Shown in pieces: positions 8,534 to 17,836 of a stretch of 32,318 nucleotides of DNA. Each line of letters begins with the position of its first letter. The first letter of the stretch is position 1. The notes under the pieces were generated by a model that did not search any database, was not told the DNA's origin, and was given only the letters and a program-made list of their open reading frames with translations. Origin of the DNA: Candidatus Altimarinota bacterium. GTDB taxonomy: Bacteria; Patescibacteriota; Gracilibacteria; BD1-5; UBA6164. Position numbers and translations under genes: made by a program. Location: the NCBI GenBank assembly GCA_028692735.1, contig JAQUWS010000011.1, positions 1-32,318 on the forward strand, read 5' to 3'.

Positions 8534-10495
8534 ATGGATATAAACAAAACTCTAGAATCTCAATACTACGAAAAATCACTAACTCTTTTTAATAGGGCTT
8601 GAGAAGAATTATTAGCAGATGAAATACTTAACTGCATAAAACAAATATGATCAAAAGTAGAACAAACTCTTAGATCAGATATGAATGATGAACAAAAAAG
8701 TGACACATTAATTGACTTACCTGACTTTATAAACGTAAAATTATCAAAAAATCTAAAATTTGTAGATCTCATGAGAGAGTTTATAAAAGAAAAAAATAGT
8801 AACTATAATACTGCAGAAAAAAATGAAAAAAAAACAGAAGATAACCTTGAAAATAGTATATCATTATTAAATAATTTATCTTTAGAAATTCAAAAAAATA
8901 TAATAAAATTAAAAGAACACAAAGAAACAATAGAATGAATGATAGATTTAATTAGTATTAAAACATTAAAGACAGCAAAAAAAATTCTTAAAGATGTTAA
9001 AGATGAATTTTTAGATGATAAAAGTATAATTGTAACCATAATTAATAAAATTAATTCTTTAAAAAGCTTAATTAATGAAAATAAAGATAAAATAAATTTA
9101 GACTTAGACCTAAAAGAAAATGTTTATTGACAACAAGGTGAATTTTTATCAGAAAGTGAAACAAATGAAATTATTGAATTGATAGAAGAAATAGAAAAAA
9201 TAATCATAAACTTTGACTTCCTAATTAAAGATAAAGAACAAGAAATTTTAGTTCAAGAAGTCAAAGATAAAAGAGAAAAAGATAGTTTTTGTTTAGAAAA
9301 TTTAGATACTGAATCAATAGAATATCAATATATTAAAGAAATTTTAGAACTCTATGATTCTATAGATAAAAACAGAGTTATAAGTGCAATAAGACATTTA
9401 TATAATTGGATTGAATGAATATTAGAAGATGAAAGCATAGACTATAAAAAAAAGAAAGAAATATTTAAAAATCCACTTATCGCATTTAATCCAAATTATC
9501 TAAAAAATAATGAAAAAGCTATTTGATTATTAAAAATAATTATTGAGTTAAAAATAAAAGAATGATTAGATAAAATAACAAATGATGAATATAACATGGT
9601 TTTTGCAATTCCCTCAAAATGCCAATGAGAAATTATTAATCAACTAAAAAATATTGTTAATAAATATTCCGATGAATGAAGAAATTTAAATAGAAAAGCA
9701 GAAATAAAAAATAAATGTGAAGTTTTCATAAAACAACTTGATAAAGTTATCCCTGACCTTCTTCGTAATATTGAGGAAAGAAATGATATATCTAAATTTA
9801 AAGTCAACTATGTTATACCTATTTTAATAGAAATATGAATTCCAAAAAAATTCTATGAAGATTTTATGGTCATAGTGGACATATATAATAAAGAAAAAAA
9901 AGAAAGCTTAATTGATTTAGCAAAAAAAGAGATGTTTTATAAAAATAAATTAAACTTATCTTACTTAGATTTAAAAGATGCAATTTCATCATGTCCAATA
10001 AATCTTATCAATATATGTGAAAAGTGCCTGATTTTTATTCAAAATAACTTACCATGAAAAATATCTGAAGATATTGCTATAGAAAAAGAAGCTGAAAGAA
10101 GAAGTTTAAAAAAGAATCCCAATGATAAAGATGAAACAAGCAATATAGTAATGAAAATGCAAAATCTTTGAAATCAAAGAAAAAGAAATGAAATTATTAT
10201 AGATGATCCAGTTATTGTATCTGCAAAAGAATTTGTAAACTCTGAAAGTCAAAAAATAAAAAGGAATATTCTTAACTCAGAATCTATTTGACTTAGTCAA
10301 AAACTACTTAATAGAACAACTAACTTTTTTCTTGACAAATATCCAAATATTCCTTTAAATGTAAAAGAAAAGTTAAAACCATTTATAGAAAATTACTATC
10401 TATACCTAAAAAATATTATGTTAATAAATCAAAGAACAACTAGTAAAATTATAAATGAAATAAGAGAAGAAAAACTTAATTTATCAAATATTTAA
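8534..10495 (+). CDS. uncharacterised 653-aa helical protein
   Basis: Not recognised. The protein is Lys/Glu/Asn-rich, strongly charged and predicted mostly helical, with coiled-coil character around residues 95-240 (runs such as KNEKKTEDNLENSISLL and KIILKDVKDEF-like repeats). It has no signal peptide and no membrane segment, so it is probably cytoplasmic. The C-terminal 120 residues (from about IIIDDPVIVSAKEF to the end) look like a more compact domain, with few glycines. It is monocistronic, with a promoter at 8479 and a strong terminator at 10534. It is not a nuclease, ATPase or transferase by any motif I can see. A structural or scaffold role is possible but is a guess. Confidence 0.85.
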
Positions 10496-10533
10496 TAATA
10501 CTTTTTCAAAATTTAACAATATCATTGTCCCCT

Positions 10534-10573
10534 AAAAAACAAATCATATTATTTTAAATATGATTTGTTTTTT
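10534..10573. terminator. terminator after the 653-aa protein gene
   Basis: AAAAAACAAATCATAT (10534-10549) pairs perfectly with ATATGATTTGTTTTTT (10558-10573) around an 8-base loop and ends in a T run. Its right edge touches the regulatory box of the padR promoter. Confidence 0.85.
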
Positions 10574-10605
10574 CATAAATATTTCTTAATTCAAAAAATT
10601 ATATT
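10573..10605 (+). promoter_or_regulatory. CTTAA-type box and -10 upstream of padR (P1)
   Basis: TCATAAATATTTCTTAA (10573-10589) differs by one base from the sense-strand box TCTTAAATATTTCTTAA found upstream of the LTxxQ gene at 14523. The second CTTAA (10585-10589) is followed by exactly 10 bp and TATATT (10600-10605), the geometry of the other five sites, and it faces padR. Confidence 0.6.
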
Positions 10606-10613
10606 GATTTTAC

Positions 10614-10641
10614 TTGACAATAAAAATTTTATAAATAATAT
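10614..10641 (+). promoter_or_regulatory. second padR promoter (P2)
   Basis: TTGACA (10614-10619), a 16-bp spacer and TAATAT (10636-10641). The -10 overlaps the left arm of the large inverted repeat, so a bound repressor would block it. Confidence 0.6.
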
Positions 10642-10666
10642 TACCTTGCAATACAAGGTAATATTA
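10636..10666. promoter_or_regulatory. inverted-repeat operator upstream of padR
   Basis: TAATATTACCTTG (10636-10648) and CAAGGTAATATTA (10654-10666) are perfect 13-bp arms around a 5-bp centre. The repeat overlaps the P2 -10 and ends 7 bp before the padR ATG. This placement is typical of autorepression by PadR proteins. Confidence 0.75.
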
Positions 10667-10673
10667 AAAAATT

Positions 10674-10994
10674 ATGGAAAAAATCTCAACTCAAATGAGA
10701 AAATGAATATTAGAATACATTATCTTATGAATAATCTCAAAATGAGATATTTATTGAGCTGAAATTATAGAACTTCTAAAGTCATGAGACTTAATTGTTG
10801 CAGAATGAACAATTTATCCTCTTCTATCCCGTCTAAAAACAGATAATTTGATAAATTATTATTGGATAGAATCAGACTCATGACATCCAAGAAAATACTA
10901 TAATTTGACGCAAGATTGAAAAGATATGTTGATTTTAATGGAAAAGAATTGGTTAGATATGAAAAACTCAATAAAAAAAATATTAAGTAAATAA
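10674..10994 (+). CDS. PadR-family transcriptional regulator
   Basis: 106 aa, the length of the short PadR type. The winged helix is clear: YIILGIISKGDIYGAEIIELL, then EGTIYPLLSRLKTDNLI and SGHPRKYYNLTQDGKDML, which match the PadR core (G-x-x-Y-G, EGTLYPLLxRLExxGLI, GpPRKYYxLT). PadR proteins repress their targets and are released by ligands or stress. It lies 22 bp upstream of a HAAS-PspC membrane protein gene on the same strand, a pairing known for PadR with HAAS-domain proteins. An inverted repeat just before the ATG is its probable operator. The promoter region also carries the two-component box. Confidence 0.95.
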
Positions 10995-11016
10995 TTTTAT
11001 TTTTAATTAAAATAGT

Positions 11017-12840
11017 ATGAATAAATTCAAAGAATATAATATAGAAATTTCTAAAAAAAATGAAGATCTTGTATTAAATTATTTGGATAAAATAAAAAAA
11101 TATACAGAAAAAAATGATATTGAAAAAGATCTATACAATGATATTGAAGAAATGGTATTTGAAAAATTATCTAAAGAAAAGGATTTAAATCAACTTAAAA
11201 TAACAAAAATATTAAAAGAAGTATGAGAACCTGAAATAATTTTTTCTGACTATTTAGAAACAGAAAAAAAAGTAAATAAGGAGTTATTTTATGATAAACT
11301 TATAAGACTATGATGGATAAGAGACAATAAAAATGCTATATTTTTATGAATATCAAAAACCCTATCAGAAAAGATATGATTACCAATATTTATAATAAGA
11401 TTAATTCTTTTTATACTTATCTTTTTATGAGGAATAAGCGTATGGCTATACATTTTAACTTGAATTATTCTACCAATAAAATGAGTTGATTATAAAAACA
11501 AAACTATATTCCAATATATAAAATTTCAGATTGTAAGAGTTATAAAAGATTGAATACATAATCTTATAAGAAGTTTTTTAGCTCTTTTCAAACCAACAAT
11601 TAAGTGAACATTATGAATATTTTGAGTACTATTATCTATATTAAGATTTATAATTTTTTCATTTATTTGAATCACATTTTTTATATTAATATTTTTATTA
11701 CTTACAGCTTGAGCGTGATATTTTACATCATTTAGTATATGAAATATAGACTATACATCTTTTTTACCTCTATATTTCATCTTTTGAGTTATTTTCTGAA
11801 TTATAGCATCATCTATTCTAGCAATATTTAGTTTTGTTTATGCCGTAAATAAAAAAGTAATAAATGTATATATATTATCTTTTTGATGAGTATCTCTTCT
11901 AATAGCAATATTTTTATGATTAGCAACTTGATTTGACCTAGTTGAAAAATTCTTAACTGAGACAAAAAACGAACAAATCTCAAACATACAAATTGATAAT
12001 ACTCAAACCTGAACAATAAATATAAACCTAAAATATAAAAGTGATTATGAATTATGAAGTATATCATCACTAGATCAAAATTTCATAACAATAGAAACAA
12101 GTACTTGAGATAAAATAGAAACAAAAATAATCAATACAGTTTACTGAAACGAGGAAATATCAAAAAAAATATTTAATTGATTAAATAACATAAAAATAAA
12201 AAAAGAAAATTCTGATTACATAATATATATTGAAAATTGAAAAACTTTTAAAAATAAAGTCCCTTTTTCTATTCTAAGAAGAGAAATTATAATATATTTA
12301 CCAATAAATTATAGCTACACAATAAGTAATGATTATTGAATATATTTTAAAAATATAAAATTGGATGATAATGAAAAAAAATATATTAACTGAAATTACT
12401 ATGATTGTAATAATTCACTAATAACTTATTCTGAGGAAAAAAAATGATTTATATGCAAACTTAACGAAAAAGAACTAAAAAAATTCAAAGAATTATATTA
12501 TCAATCATATATAATAAATAATTTTGACTCAATATCTTCTATAAAACATATAGACAAATATAAAAGAAATTATGAGAATGAATATGAAAATAATGCTTAT
12601 GATTGGAGTTTCGACAATTTTAATTGGAATGACACCAATAATATAACTATTGATTTTTCAGACAACAGCTTAGAAATAAATGCAAATCTATATATAGAAG
12701 AAACAAGTTCTTGAATTACAACAAAAGATTTTACAATAAATAAAGTTGAAATAAATAAAGACAATTATGATGAAAAATATTACAATGATATAGAAAGTAT
12801 AAAATGATTTCTAGATGAAAACAAAGAAAGCCCAAATTAA
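11017..12840 (+). CDS. HAAS-PspC membrane protein with C-terminal beta-rich domain
   Basis: 607 aa. Residues 1-75 are a soluble helical segment (YLDKIKKYTEKNDIEKDL, then ITKILKEVGEPEIIFSDY) like the HAAS/DUF1700 domains found beside PadR regulators. Residues about 105-155 are a PspC domain: DNKNAIFLGISKTLSEKIG, a helix, then WLYILTGIILPI. Four or more further membrane helices follow up to about 310. The rest is an exposed, beta-rich, Asn/Asp-rich region with no named domain, possibly of the toastrack/DUF4097 kind seen after PspC. PspC proteins sense or buffer membrane damage. It forms an operon with padR and ends in a strong terminator that contains its stop codon. Confidence 0.88.
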
Positions 12841-12855
12841 TTTGGGCTTTCTTTG
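12822..12855. terminator. terminator of the padR-PspC operon
   Basis: A perfect palindrome with 17-base arms (12822-12838 and 12839-12855) and core AGCCCAAATT/AATTTGGGCT. The coding sequence stops inside it (12838-12840). Confidence 0.8.
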
Positions 12856-12920
12856 AACTTTATATAATACAAAAAACTTTTTATTTTACTTAATTTTGTT
12901 TTTACTTTTTAAACTTTATT

Positions 12921-13580
12921 TTATTCAGATTTTTTATGTCTATTTGCTTCAAAAGTATCTAATTTAGCTTGTTCATCACTTGTAAGAGTTTCTCAATTTT
13001 TCTTTTTTCCCATTATTGTTCTCATTGAATCCATTTCTGCTTTTTTTTCTTTCCTATCAGCTCTTTCTTTTATGATTTCTTGTCTAACTGTTTCTTCGTC
13101 AGATGTCAAAGTTTGTCAAGCTAATAACTTATCTATTACATTGTCTTCTGCTATCATTTTAGCTTCAGCTTCAGTTATTTTTTGCTCAAAGAAAATTTTC
13201 TTTTCATCATCTGTCATAGATTGCAATGCTGTTTTTTCTGCATCAGTTAATTCTTGTCACATAAAATGACCTCTGCCATGTCATTTTCCTCACATATCTC
13301 ATCAAAATCATTTTCATTCAGATCTATTTGCTTCAAAAGCATCTAATTTAGTTTGTTCCTCTGTTGTCAGAGTCTCTCAACTTTTCTTTTTATCCATTAT
13401 TGTTTTTATTGCATCCATTTCTGCCTTTTGTTCATCCGTTAATTCTGGCATTTTTCTAAATTCTTTAAAAGTATCAGTAGTACCAGAAGAAGTAGTTGAA
13501 TCATTGGCAAAAGAAACTCATACTCAACCTACAACAACCGTAGTAAGCAATAATCATGTTAATAACTCTTTATTCTTCAT
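12921..13580 (-). CDS. exported LTxxQ-like repeat protein 1
   Basis: 219 aa with a signal peptide (MKNKELL, a hydrophobic stretch, then VSFAN near residue 27). Two copies of one helical module occur, about residues 38-80 and 170-216: K-A-E-M-D, IKTIMDKKKSGETLT, EEQTKLDAFEANR in the first, nearly the same in the second. Between them is a Gly/His-rich stretch (KGFGGDMGGKGHGRGH, possibly metal-binding) and a second helical part with LTDAEKTALQSMT. The LTxEQ phrases recall the LTxxQ motif of Spy/CpxP periplasmic stress chaperones, but homology is not certain. It is paralogous to the next gene upstream. Its promoter carries the CTTAA box at 13735-13751. Confidence 0.85.
12942..13040. repeat. about 99-bp direct repeat, copy 1
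   Basis: Nearly identical in length and closely similar in sequence to 13326-13424, encoding the C-terminal module of the LTxxQ-like protein. A more diverged third copy is in the neighbouring gene (about 14114-14212). Confidence 0.7.
13326..13424. repeat. about 99-bp direct repeat, copy 2
   Basis: Partner of 12942-13040; encodes the N-terminal module of the same protein. Both begin ATTTGCTTCAAAAG and end CATTTCTGC on the plus strand, which suggests a module duplication within the gene. Confidence 0.7.
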
Positions 13581-13690
13581 ATATATTTATTTAAATAATA
13601 AATTTATGTAATGTAAATTACTATAAATTCTTTAGAACCTTTTTATTTACTTTTTAAGATAAAAGAATATAATAAATTTACTTCTTGTCC

Positions 13691-13717
13691 AAAGTGTAAT
13701 CCTCGAGGTTACACTTT
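13691..13717. promoter_or_regulatory. GC-rich palindrome at the transcription start of LTxxQ gene 1
   Basis: AAAGTGTAA (13691-13699) and TTACACTTT (13709-13717) flank TCCTCGAGG, itself containing the palindrome CCTCGAGG. On the minus strand it begins only 1 bp after the TATAAT (13719-13724), so it would form the first bases of the mRNA or an operator over the start point. No U-tract follows on either strand, which argues against a terminator. Confidence 0.55.
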
Positions 13718-13718
13718 A

Positions 13719-13751
13719 ATTATATCTAAAACAATTAAGAAATATTTAAGA
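13719..13751 (-). promoter_or_regulatory. CTTAA box and -10 upstream of LTxxQ gene 1
   Basis: Plus-strand TTAAGA at 13735-13740 and 13746-13751 (11-bp phase). On the minus strand CTTAAATATTTCTTAA is followed by exactly 10 bp and TATAAT (13719-13724). It lies between the stop of LTxxQ gene 2 and the start of LTxxQ gene 1. Confidence 0.75.
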
Positions 13752-13755
13752 ATAA

Positions 13756-14523
13756 TTACTCAAACAAATCTTCAATTAAACTATCAGCATCAGAATCATC
13801 AGTTTTTCAATTTACATTATCTATTTCATCATTTATAAGTTCTAACATATAACTAAATATATTACTATATGCAGATTTTTTGGTGTCAGAGTAAGATGAA
13901 TTAGAAACATTTGTTTGTTTTTTTTCTATATTATTTTTTAATTTATTTAAAAGTGTAAGCTTATCATCATCAGAATAAGAATCTAATCATTTAAATACAC
14001 TATTTACAGCTGAATCTATTTTAGTTTTATAAGAATTACTAATTTTATAACTTGAAATAGTCTTTTGTTGATTATCTCTTTTCTTATCTATTGATCAACT
14101 TCACATAGAATGTCTATTAGCTTCATATTGATTTAAAATAATTTGTTCCTCATCAGTCAAAGTTTCTCAATTCTTCTTTTTTTCGATAATTGTTTTTACT
14201 TCTTCCATTTGAGCCTTTTGTTCATCAGTCATCTCTGGGATATTGGCTCCTGATCAATTCATCATTCTAAAATCTTTTCACATATTCATAGTTCAAGATC
14301 ACATTTTCATATCCTTTCATGATCATGTTGGTATACAAGATTTTACATTATCCAAAACAGTTTGTTCATCATCTGTCAATGTTTTTCAATTATGTTGTTT
14401 ATCTAAAATTGTTTTTAAATCTTGCATATTGAGTGTAGAACAATCATACGAAGCTGATGTTAAATAAGTTAAACCTAAAAAAGGTAAAACAGCAACTGTT
14501 GCTATTAATTTTCTATTTTTCAT
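13756..14523 (-). CDS. exported LTxxQ-like repeat protein 2
   Basis: 255 aa with a signal peptide (MKNRKLIA, hydrophobic core, cleavage near TSASYD). Two modules match those of the downstream paralogue: MQDLKTILDKQHNGKTLT with DDEQTVLD (about residues 29-57) and MTDEQKAQMEEVKTIIEKKK with NGETLTDEEQ and NQYEANR (about 93-133). Between them is a Met/Gly/Lys-rich linker (KDMKMGSGTMNMGKDF). The C-terminal third is a separate helical region. Two cysteines (in YDCS and KSCIP) could form a disulfide outside the cell. As with its paralogue, resemblance to Spy/CpxP-type stress proteins rests on the LTxEQ motif and export signal. Its promoter has a CTTAA box at 14616-14632. Confidence 0.85.
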
Positions 14524-14568
14524 AAAAATTAATTATATAATAAAATATTTTAACCACAATAAAAAAAT

Positions 14569-14597
14569 AAATATGTAATAATTAATATTACATATTT
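14569..14597. promoter_or_regulatory. palindrome at the transcription start of LTxxQ gene 2
   Basis: AAATATGTAATA (14569-14580) and TATTACATATTT (14586-14597) are perfect 12-bp arms, starting 2 bp after the TATAAT (14600-14605) in the direction of transcription. The position mirrors the palindrome of LTxxQ gene 1, though the sequence differs. Confidence 0.45.
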
Positions 14598-14599
14598 AT

Positions 14600-14632
14600 A
14601 TTATACTTAGTAGGATTAAGAAATATTTAAGA
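14600..14632 (-). promoter_or_regulatory. CTTAA box and -10 upstream of LTxxQ gene 2
   Basis: Plus-strand TTAAGA at 14616-14621 and 14627-14632. On the minus strand TCTTAAATATTTCTTAA is followed by 10 bp and TATAAT (14600-14605). The box overlaps the stop codon of the ferredoxin lipoprotein gene. Confidence 0.75.
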
Positions 14633-15148
14633 GATAGAAATTGCTTGAGCTGGACATTTATCAATAGCTTGTTGAACTCAACTACTATCCAAATTATCTT
14701 GACTTATTACAATTGCGTTATGAGACGCTTTATCAAAAGAAAAATTTGTTGAAGAAAATCTAACACAATGACCACATCAAATACACTTTGAACTTATTGT
14801 TAATTTTTTTCACGTATCTACATCAATCTTTTTAATTTCATCAGTATTTGTATTAGATGAAATAGATACCGAAGAATTATCTTTACTTGATACATTAAAA
14901 TCATTTCATCAAGAATCAATTGTTGTATCAGTAGCAATAGATGATGTATCATCAGAACTATCTTCACTCACTGTATCTATAGAAACACTATTATCATCAA
15001 CACTCTCAGAATCAAAAGATTGCTCATTTTGTGTTGAATTTAATCAATCAGAAGTTCAAGTATTTGTATCTCAAGTATCACTAGAAGAACAGCTTGCAAG
15101 TAACCAAATAGTTAATAAAAAAATTACTCATTTATTAAATTTATTCAT
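14627..15148 (-). CDS. ferredoxin-domain lipoprotein
   Basis: 173 aa. A lipoprotein signal is clear: hydrophobic run, then LLASCSSS, with the lipid-anchored Cys near residue 20. A long Ser/Asp/Thr-rich linker (about 21-110, many acidic residues, no Cys) leads to a small iron-sulfur domain: SSKCIGCGHCVRF, then KCPAQAISIS at the C-terminus. CxxCxxC plus CP gives four ligands for one [4Fe-4S] cluster, as in monocluster ferredoxins. An anchored, extracytoplasmic ferredoxin on a flexible tether is unusual. It follows the cytochrome b/rubredoxin/reductase gene on the same strand (57 bp gap), so the two may exchange electrons. It has its own CTTAA promoter. Confidence 0.88.
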
Positions 15149-15178
15149 ATTTGTTATTTTATATAATAATGTATAAAT

Positions 15179-15211
15179 ATTATAACATTCTAATTTAAGA
15201 AATATTTAAAA
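15179..15211 (-). promoter_or_regulatory. CTTAA box and -10 upstream of ferredoxin lipoprotein gene
   Basis: Plus-strand TTAAGA (15195-15200) and TTAAAA (15206-15211), 11-bp phase. On the minus strand the box is followed by 10 bp and TATAAT (15179-15184). It overlaps the stop of the upstream redox fusion gene, giving this gene an internal promoter in the gene row. Confidence 0.72.
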
Positions 15212-16603
15212 TTTTTCATAAAAAACATTACTTATAATATTCTTTGATTGAAAATATTGCATTGCAGAATCTAAAATTCAAGGATTTCAACATATATAAA
15301 CTTCAGTATTTTCATCAAAACTTATATCTTCAAAGTTAATTCTACCAAAATTATATCATTCAACATTTTCTCTTGATAAATATATATTAACTTTTAGATT
15401 TTTTATTAAACTTAATTTATCTAAATAAAACAAATCTTTTATGTAAGCTACTCAAAAATATAATTCTTTTTCAATATCATCAGACAAACTTAAAAGCATA
15501 GAATATATTGGAGCTAATCATGTTCAAGAAGCAATGAAGACTTTTTTATTTTTAGTATTTTGTAACAAAAATATTCAAGAAACACTTGTAAATTTAACAT
15601 TTTCTCAAACTTTCATTTTCTTAAATAAAATACCTGCTCTTCAATCTTGTTTTATCTTAATTAAGAAAGTAATTAGTTTTTTATCTTTTAAAGCAATAGA
15701 GTAACTTCTATTAAATTCTCATTTATCATCTTTCATAACAAAAGAAACAAATTGTCAATTAACATATTCAAAATCATTTTTTGATATTAAAACCAACTCA
15801 ATAACATCATCCGTCAAATAATTTAAAGAAATTACTTCTCACTCATTTAATTCTATATCTGAGTCTAATAATACAAAATCACTTTTTCAAACTCAGCAAA
15901 CTGGACAAAGCCAATCAGAAGGAATATCTTCAAATCTTGTTCAAGGAGCTATTCAAGAATCAGGATCTCAACTATTTTGATCATATATATATCAACAAGG
16001 AATACATAGCCATTTTGGTCAATTTAAAACCCCTTTACGAGAATTTTTCTTATTTTTAAAATAAGCAATATTAAATATAATAAACCATACAATAACAACA
16101 AAAACTGGTCAAATTTCTCATCTTATCATATAAATATGAATAGCTACAAAAACAAACATAAAATAAGATAATCTCTGTAATAATTTCCAATTTTTTCACA
16201 ACAATTTTGTAGAAAATGAATTTGATGTTAATAATAATGGAATAGATACAAGCAAAGCCAACATTCACCAAAAAAGCAAACCAGTGTAATCCCAAGTAAA
16301 AGAATCAGTAAAAAATCATAATAAGTTACTATAACTCATCATAATAACATATCAAACAGCATGAGCTAATCAAAAAACTCAAACTAAAATTCAAAGTTCT
16401 CTTCTAAATTTTAATAGGTAAATAAACAACTTACACTTAGGAAAAATATCTTTAACCGGTCTTATAAACATTACAACAACAAGTAAAGCCCGAGCTAAAA
16501 ATCAAGATTCCTTATAAAATCAACTTGGAGAAAGTATAACTAATAACGAAGATAACGAAGACAAAAGTAAACCTATTTTTATGTATTTTATATATTTATT
16601 CAT
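15206..16603 (-). CDS. membrane cytochrome b/rubredoxin/flavin reductase fusion
   Basis: 465 aa with three domains in one chain. Residues 1-185 are membrane-embedded and resemble the ferric-reductase-like/MsrQ (YedZ) fold: FRRELGILVGVFGLAHAVGY, then LTSNSFSTKLLG, NWKLLQRLSYF and AIHIYMI, with His81 and His156 as likely heme ligands. Residues 197-243 are a rubredoxin: CIPCGYIYD, DPDSGIAPGTRFEDIP, DWLCPVCG, with Cys200, 203, 233 and 236 binding one iron. Residues about 250-465 are a ferredoxin-NADP reductase-like module with RSYSIA (flavin), GTGLAPIYS (nucleotide) and CGNPGIL. NAD(P)H electrons could pass from flavin to rubredoxin or heme. The ATG at 16603 lies 16 bp after the MacB permease stop. 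Confidence 0.9.
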
Positions 16604-16619
16604 ATTTTGAATTTATATA

Positions 16620-17819
16620 TTATTCAAATCTTAAAGCATCTATAGGTCTAAGTTTAGCTGCTTTATATGCAGGTAGTATACCAAAAAACAATCAAATTCA
16701 AAGTGAAAATAAAAAACTTATAATAATAGATTTTGTTGTAATTATTGCAGATATTGAAAAATAATTCAATATATACACAACAAAATAACTAAAAGCAATT
16801 CATATTATTCATCATAAAATACTTAAACTTGAAGCTTCAGTTAAAAACTGTAATAATATATCTTTTTTTCATGCTCATATAGCCTTTCTTATTCAGATTT
16901 CTTTTGTCCTTTCAGTAACAGAAACAAGCATTATATTCATAACTCAAATTCATCATACAAGTAAAGAAATTCAAGCTATTCAACTTAAGAGTAAAGTCAA
17001 TGTTTCAGTTATAGAACTCATATTTTCTAGCATTTCAGATTGATTTCTTATTCTATATGGCAAATTATTAGTATCAGTCACTTCTAAAACTTTTTGTAAC
17101 AATGTATCAATTTCAGTTTCTTTTGCATCAACTTGTTCAGCATCTTGAACTGCAACTAAAATCTGAGAATAATATTTTTGTCAAGTTATCCTTATAGAAG
17201 CAGTTGTAATTGGAATAAACATATAAGACCCCAAAGTTGAATTTTCTTCAATTACTCATATTACTTCAAAAACATTATTTCACATTTTTATATTCTGTCA
17301 AATAGGATTCTCTCAATCAAAAAGTTCATCAACTATATCCTGTCAAAGAACAGTAACTTTATCTAAATTATCTAAATGAGTTTGAGTAATATTATTTCCA
17401 TAAACTACTTCAACATTCTTTGCACCAAAATAATTAGAATCAATTCAATAAACAGATACACTCATATCATTTGATCAATATTCTAATTGTCAATTAGTAG
17501 AAACAATTGGCAAAACTGAACTTAATCAATCAATATTATTTTTTATCTCTGTCACAACTTTTGCAGTCAATATATTAGTAGCAGTTGCTCTCTCTCTACT
17601 TCATCAAAATCATCATCATGCAGAAATTGTTAAGATATTTGTTCACATTTCTTCTATTTTATCAACAATTGCCTGACTACTACCATTTCATATTGCTGTC
17701 AAAATAATAACTGATGAAACTCAAATTATAATTCAAAGCATACTTAAAGAAGATCTGAGTTTGTTAGATTTTATAGATTCCAACGAATTTACAATATTTT
17801 CAAATACAATATTAAACAT
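16620..17819 (-). CDS. MacB/FtsX-type ABC transporter permease
   Basis: 399 aa. The N-terminus is diagnostic: SLESIKSNKLRSSLSMLGIIIGVSSVI (first membrane helix about 20-40). A large extracytoplasmic MacB-PCD domain of about 220 residues follows, with NIGQ-like segments (GENPIGQNIKMGNNVFEVIGV). The last three helices include [28 protein letters not shown], the FtsX core signature, and the tail is AAKLRPIDALRFE. It works with the ATPase 17 bp upstream and the HlyD-like adaptor to push substrates such as peptides, toxins or lipoproteins outward by mechanotransmission. In single-membrane bacteria the equivalent is YknXYZ. The whole cassette is under the CTTAA promoter at 21003-21036. Confidence 0.95.
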
Positions 17820-17836
17820 ATTTTTTTTGTTAGTCT

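Noticed and set aside
13691-13717. Intrinsic terminator of the second LTxxQ gene
   Set aside because: No T run follows on either strand, and the palindrome lies downstream of a -10 box that serves the next gene.
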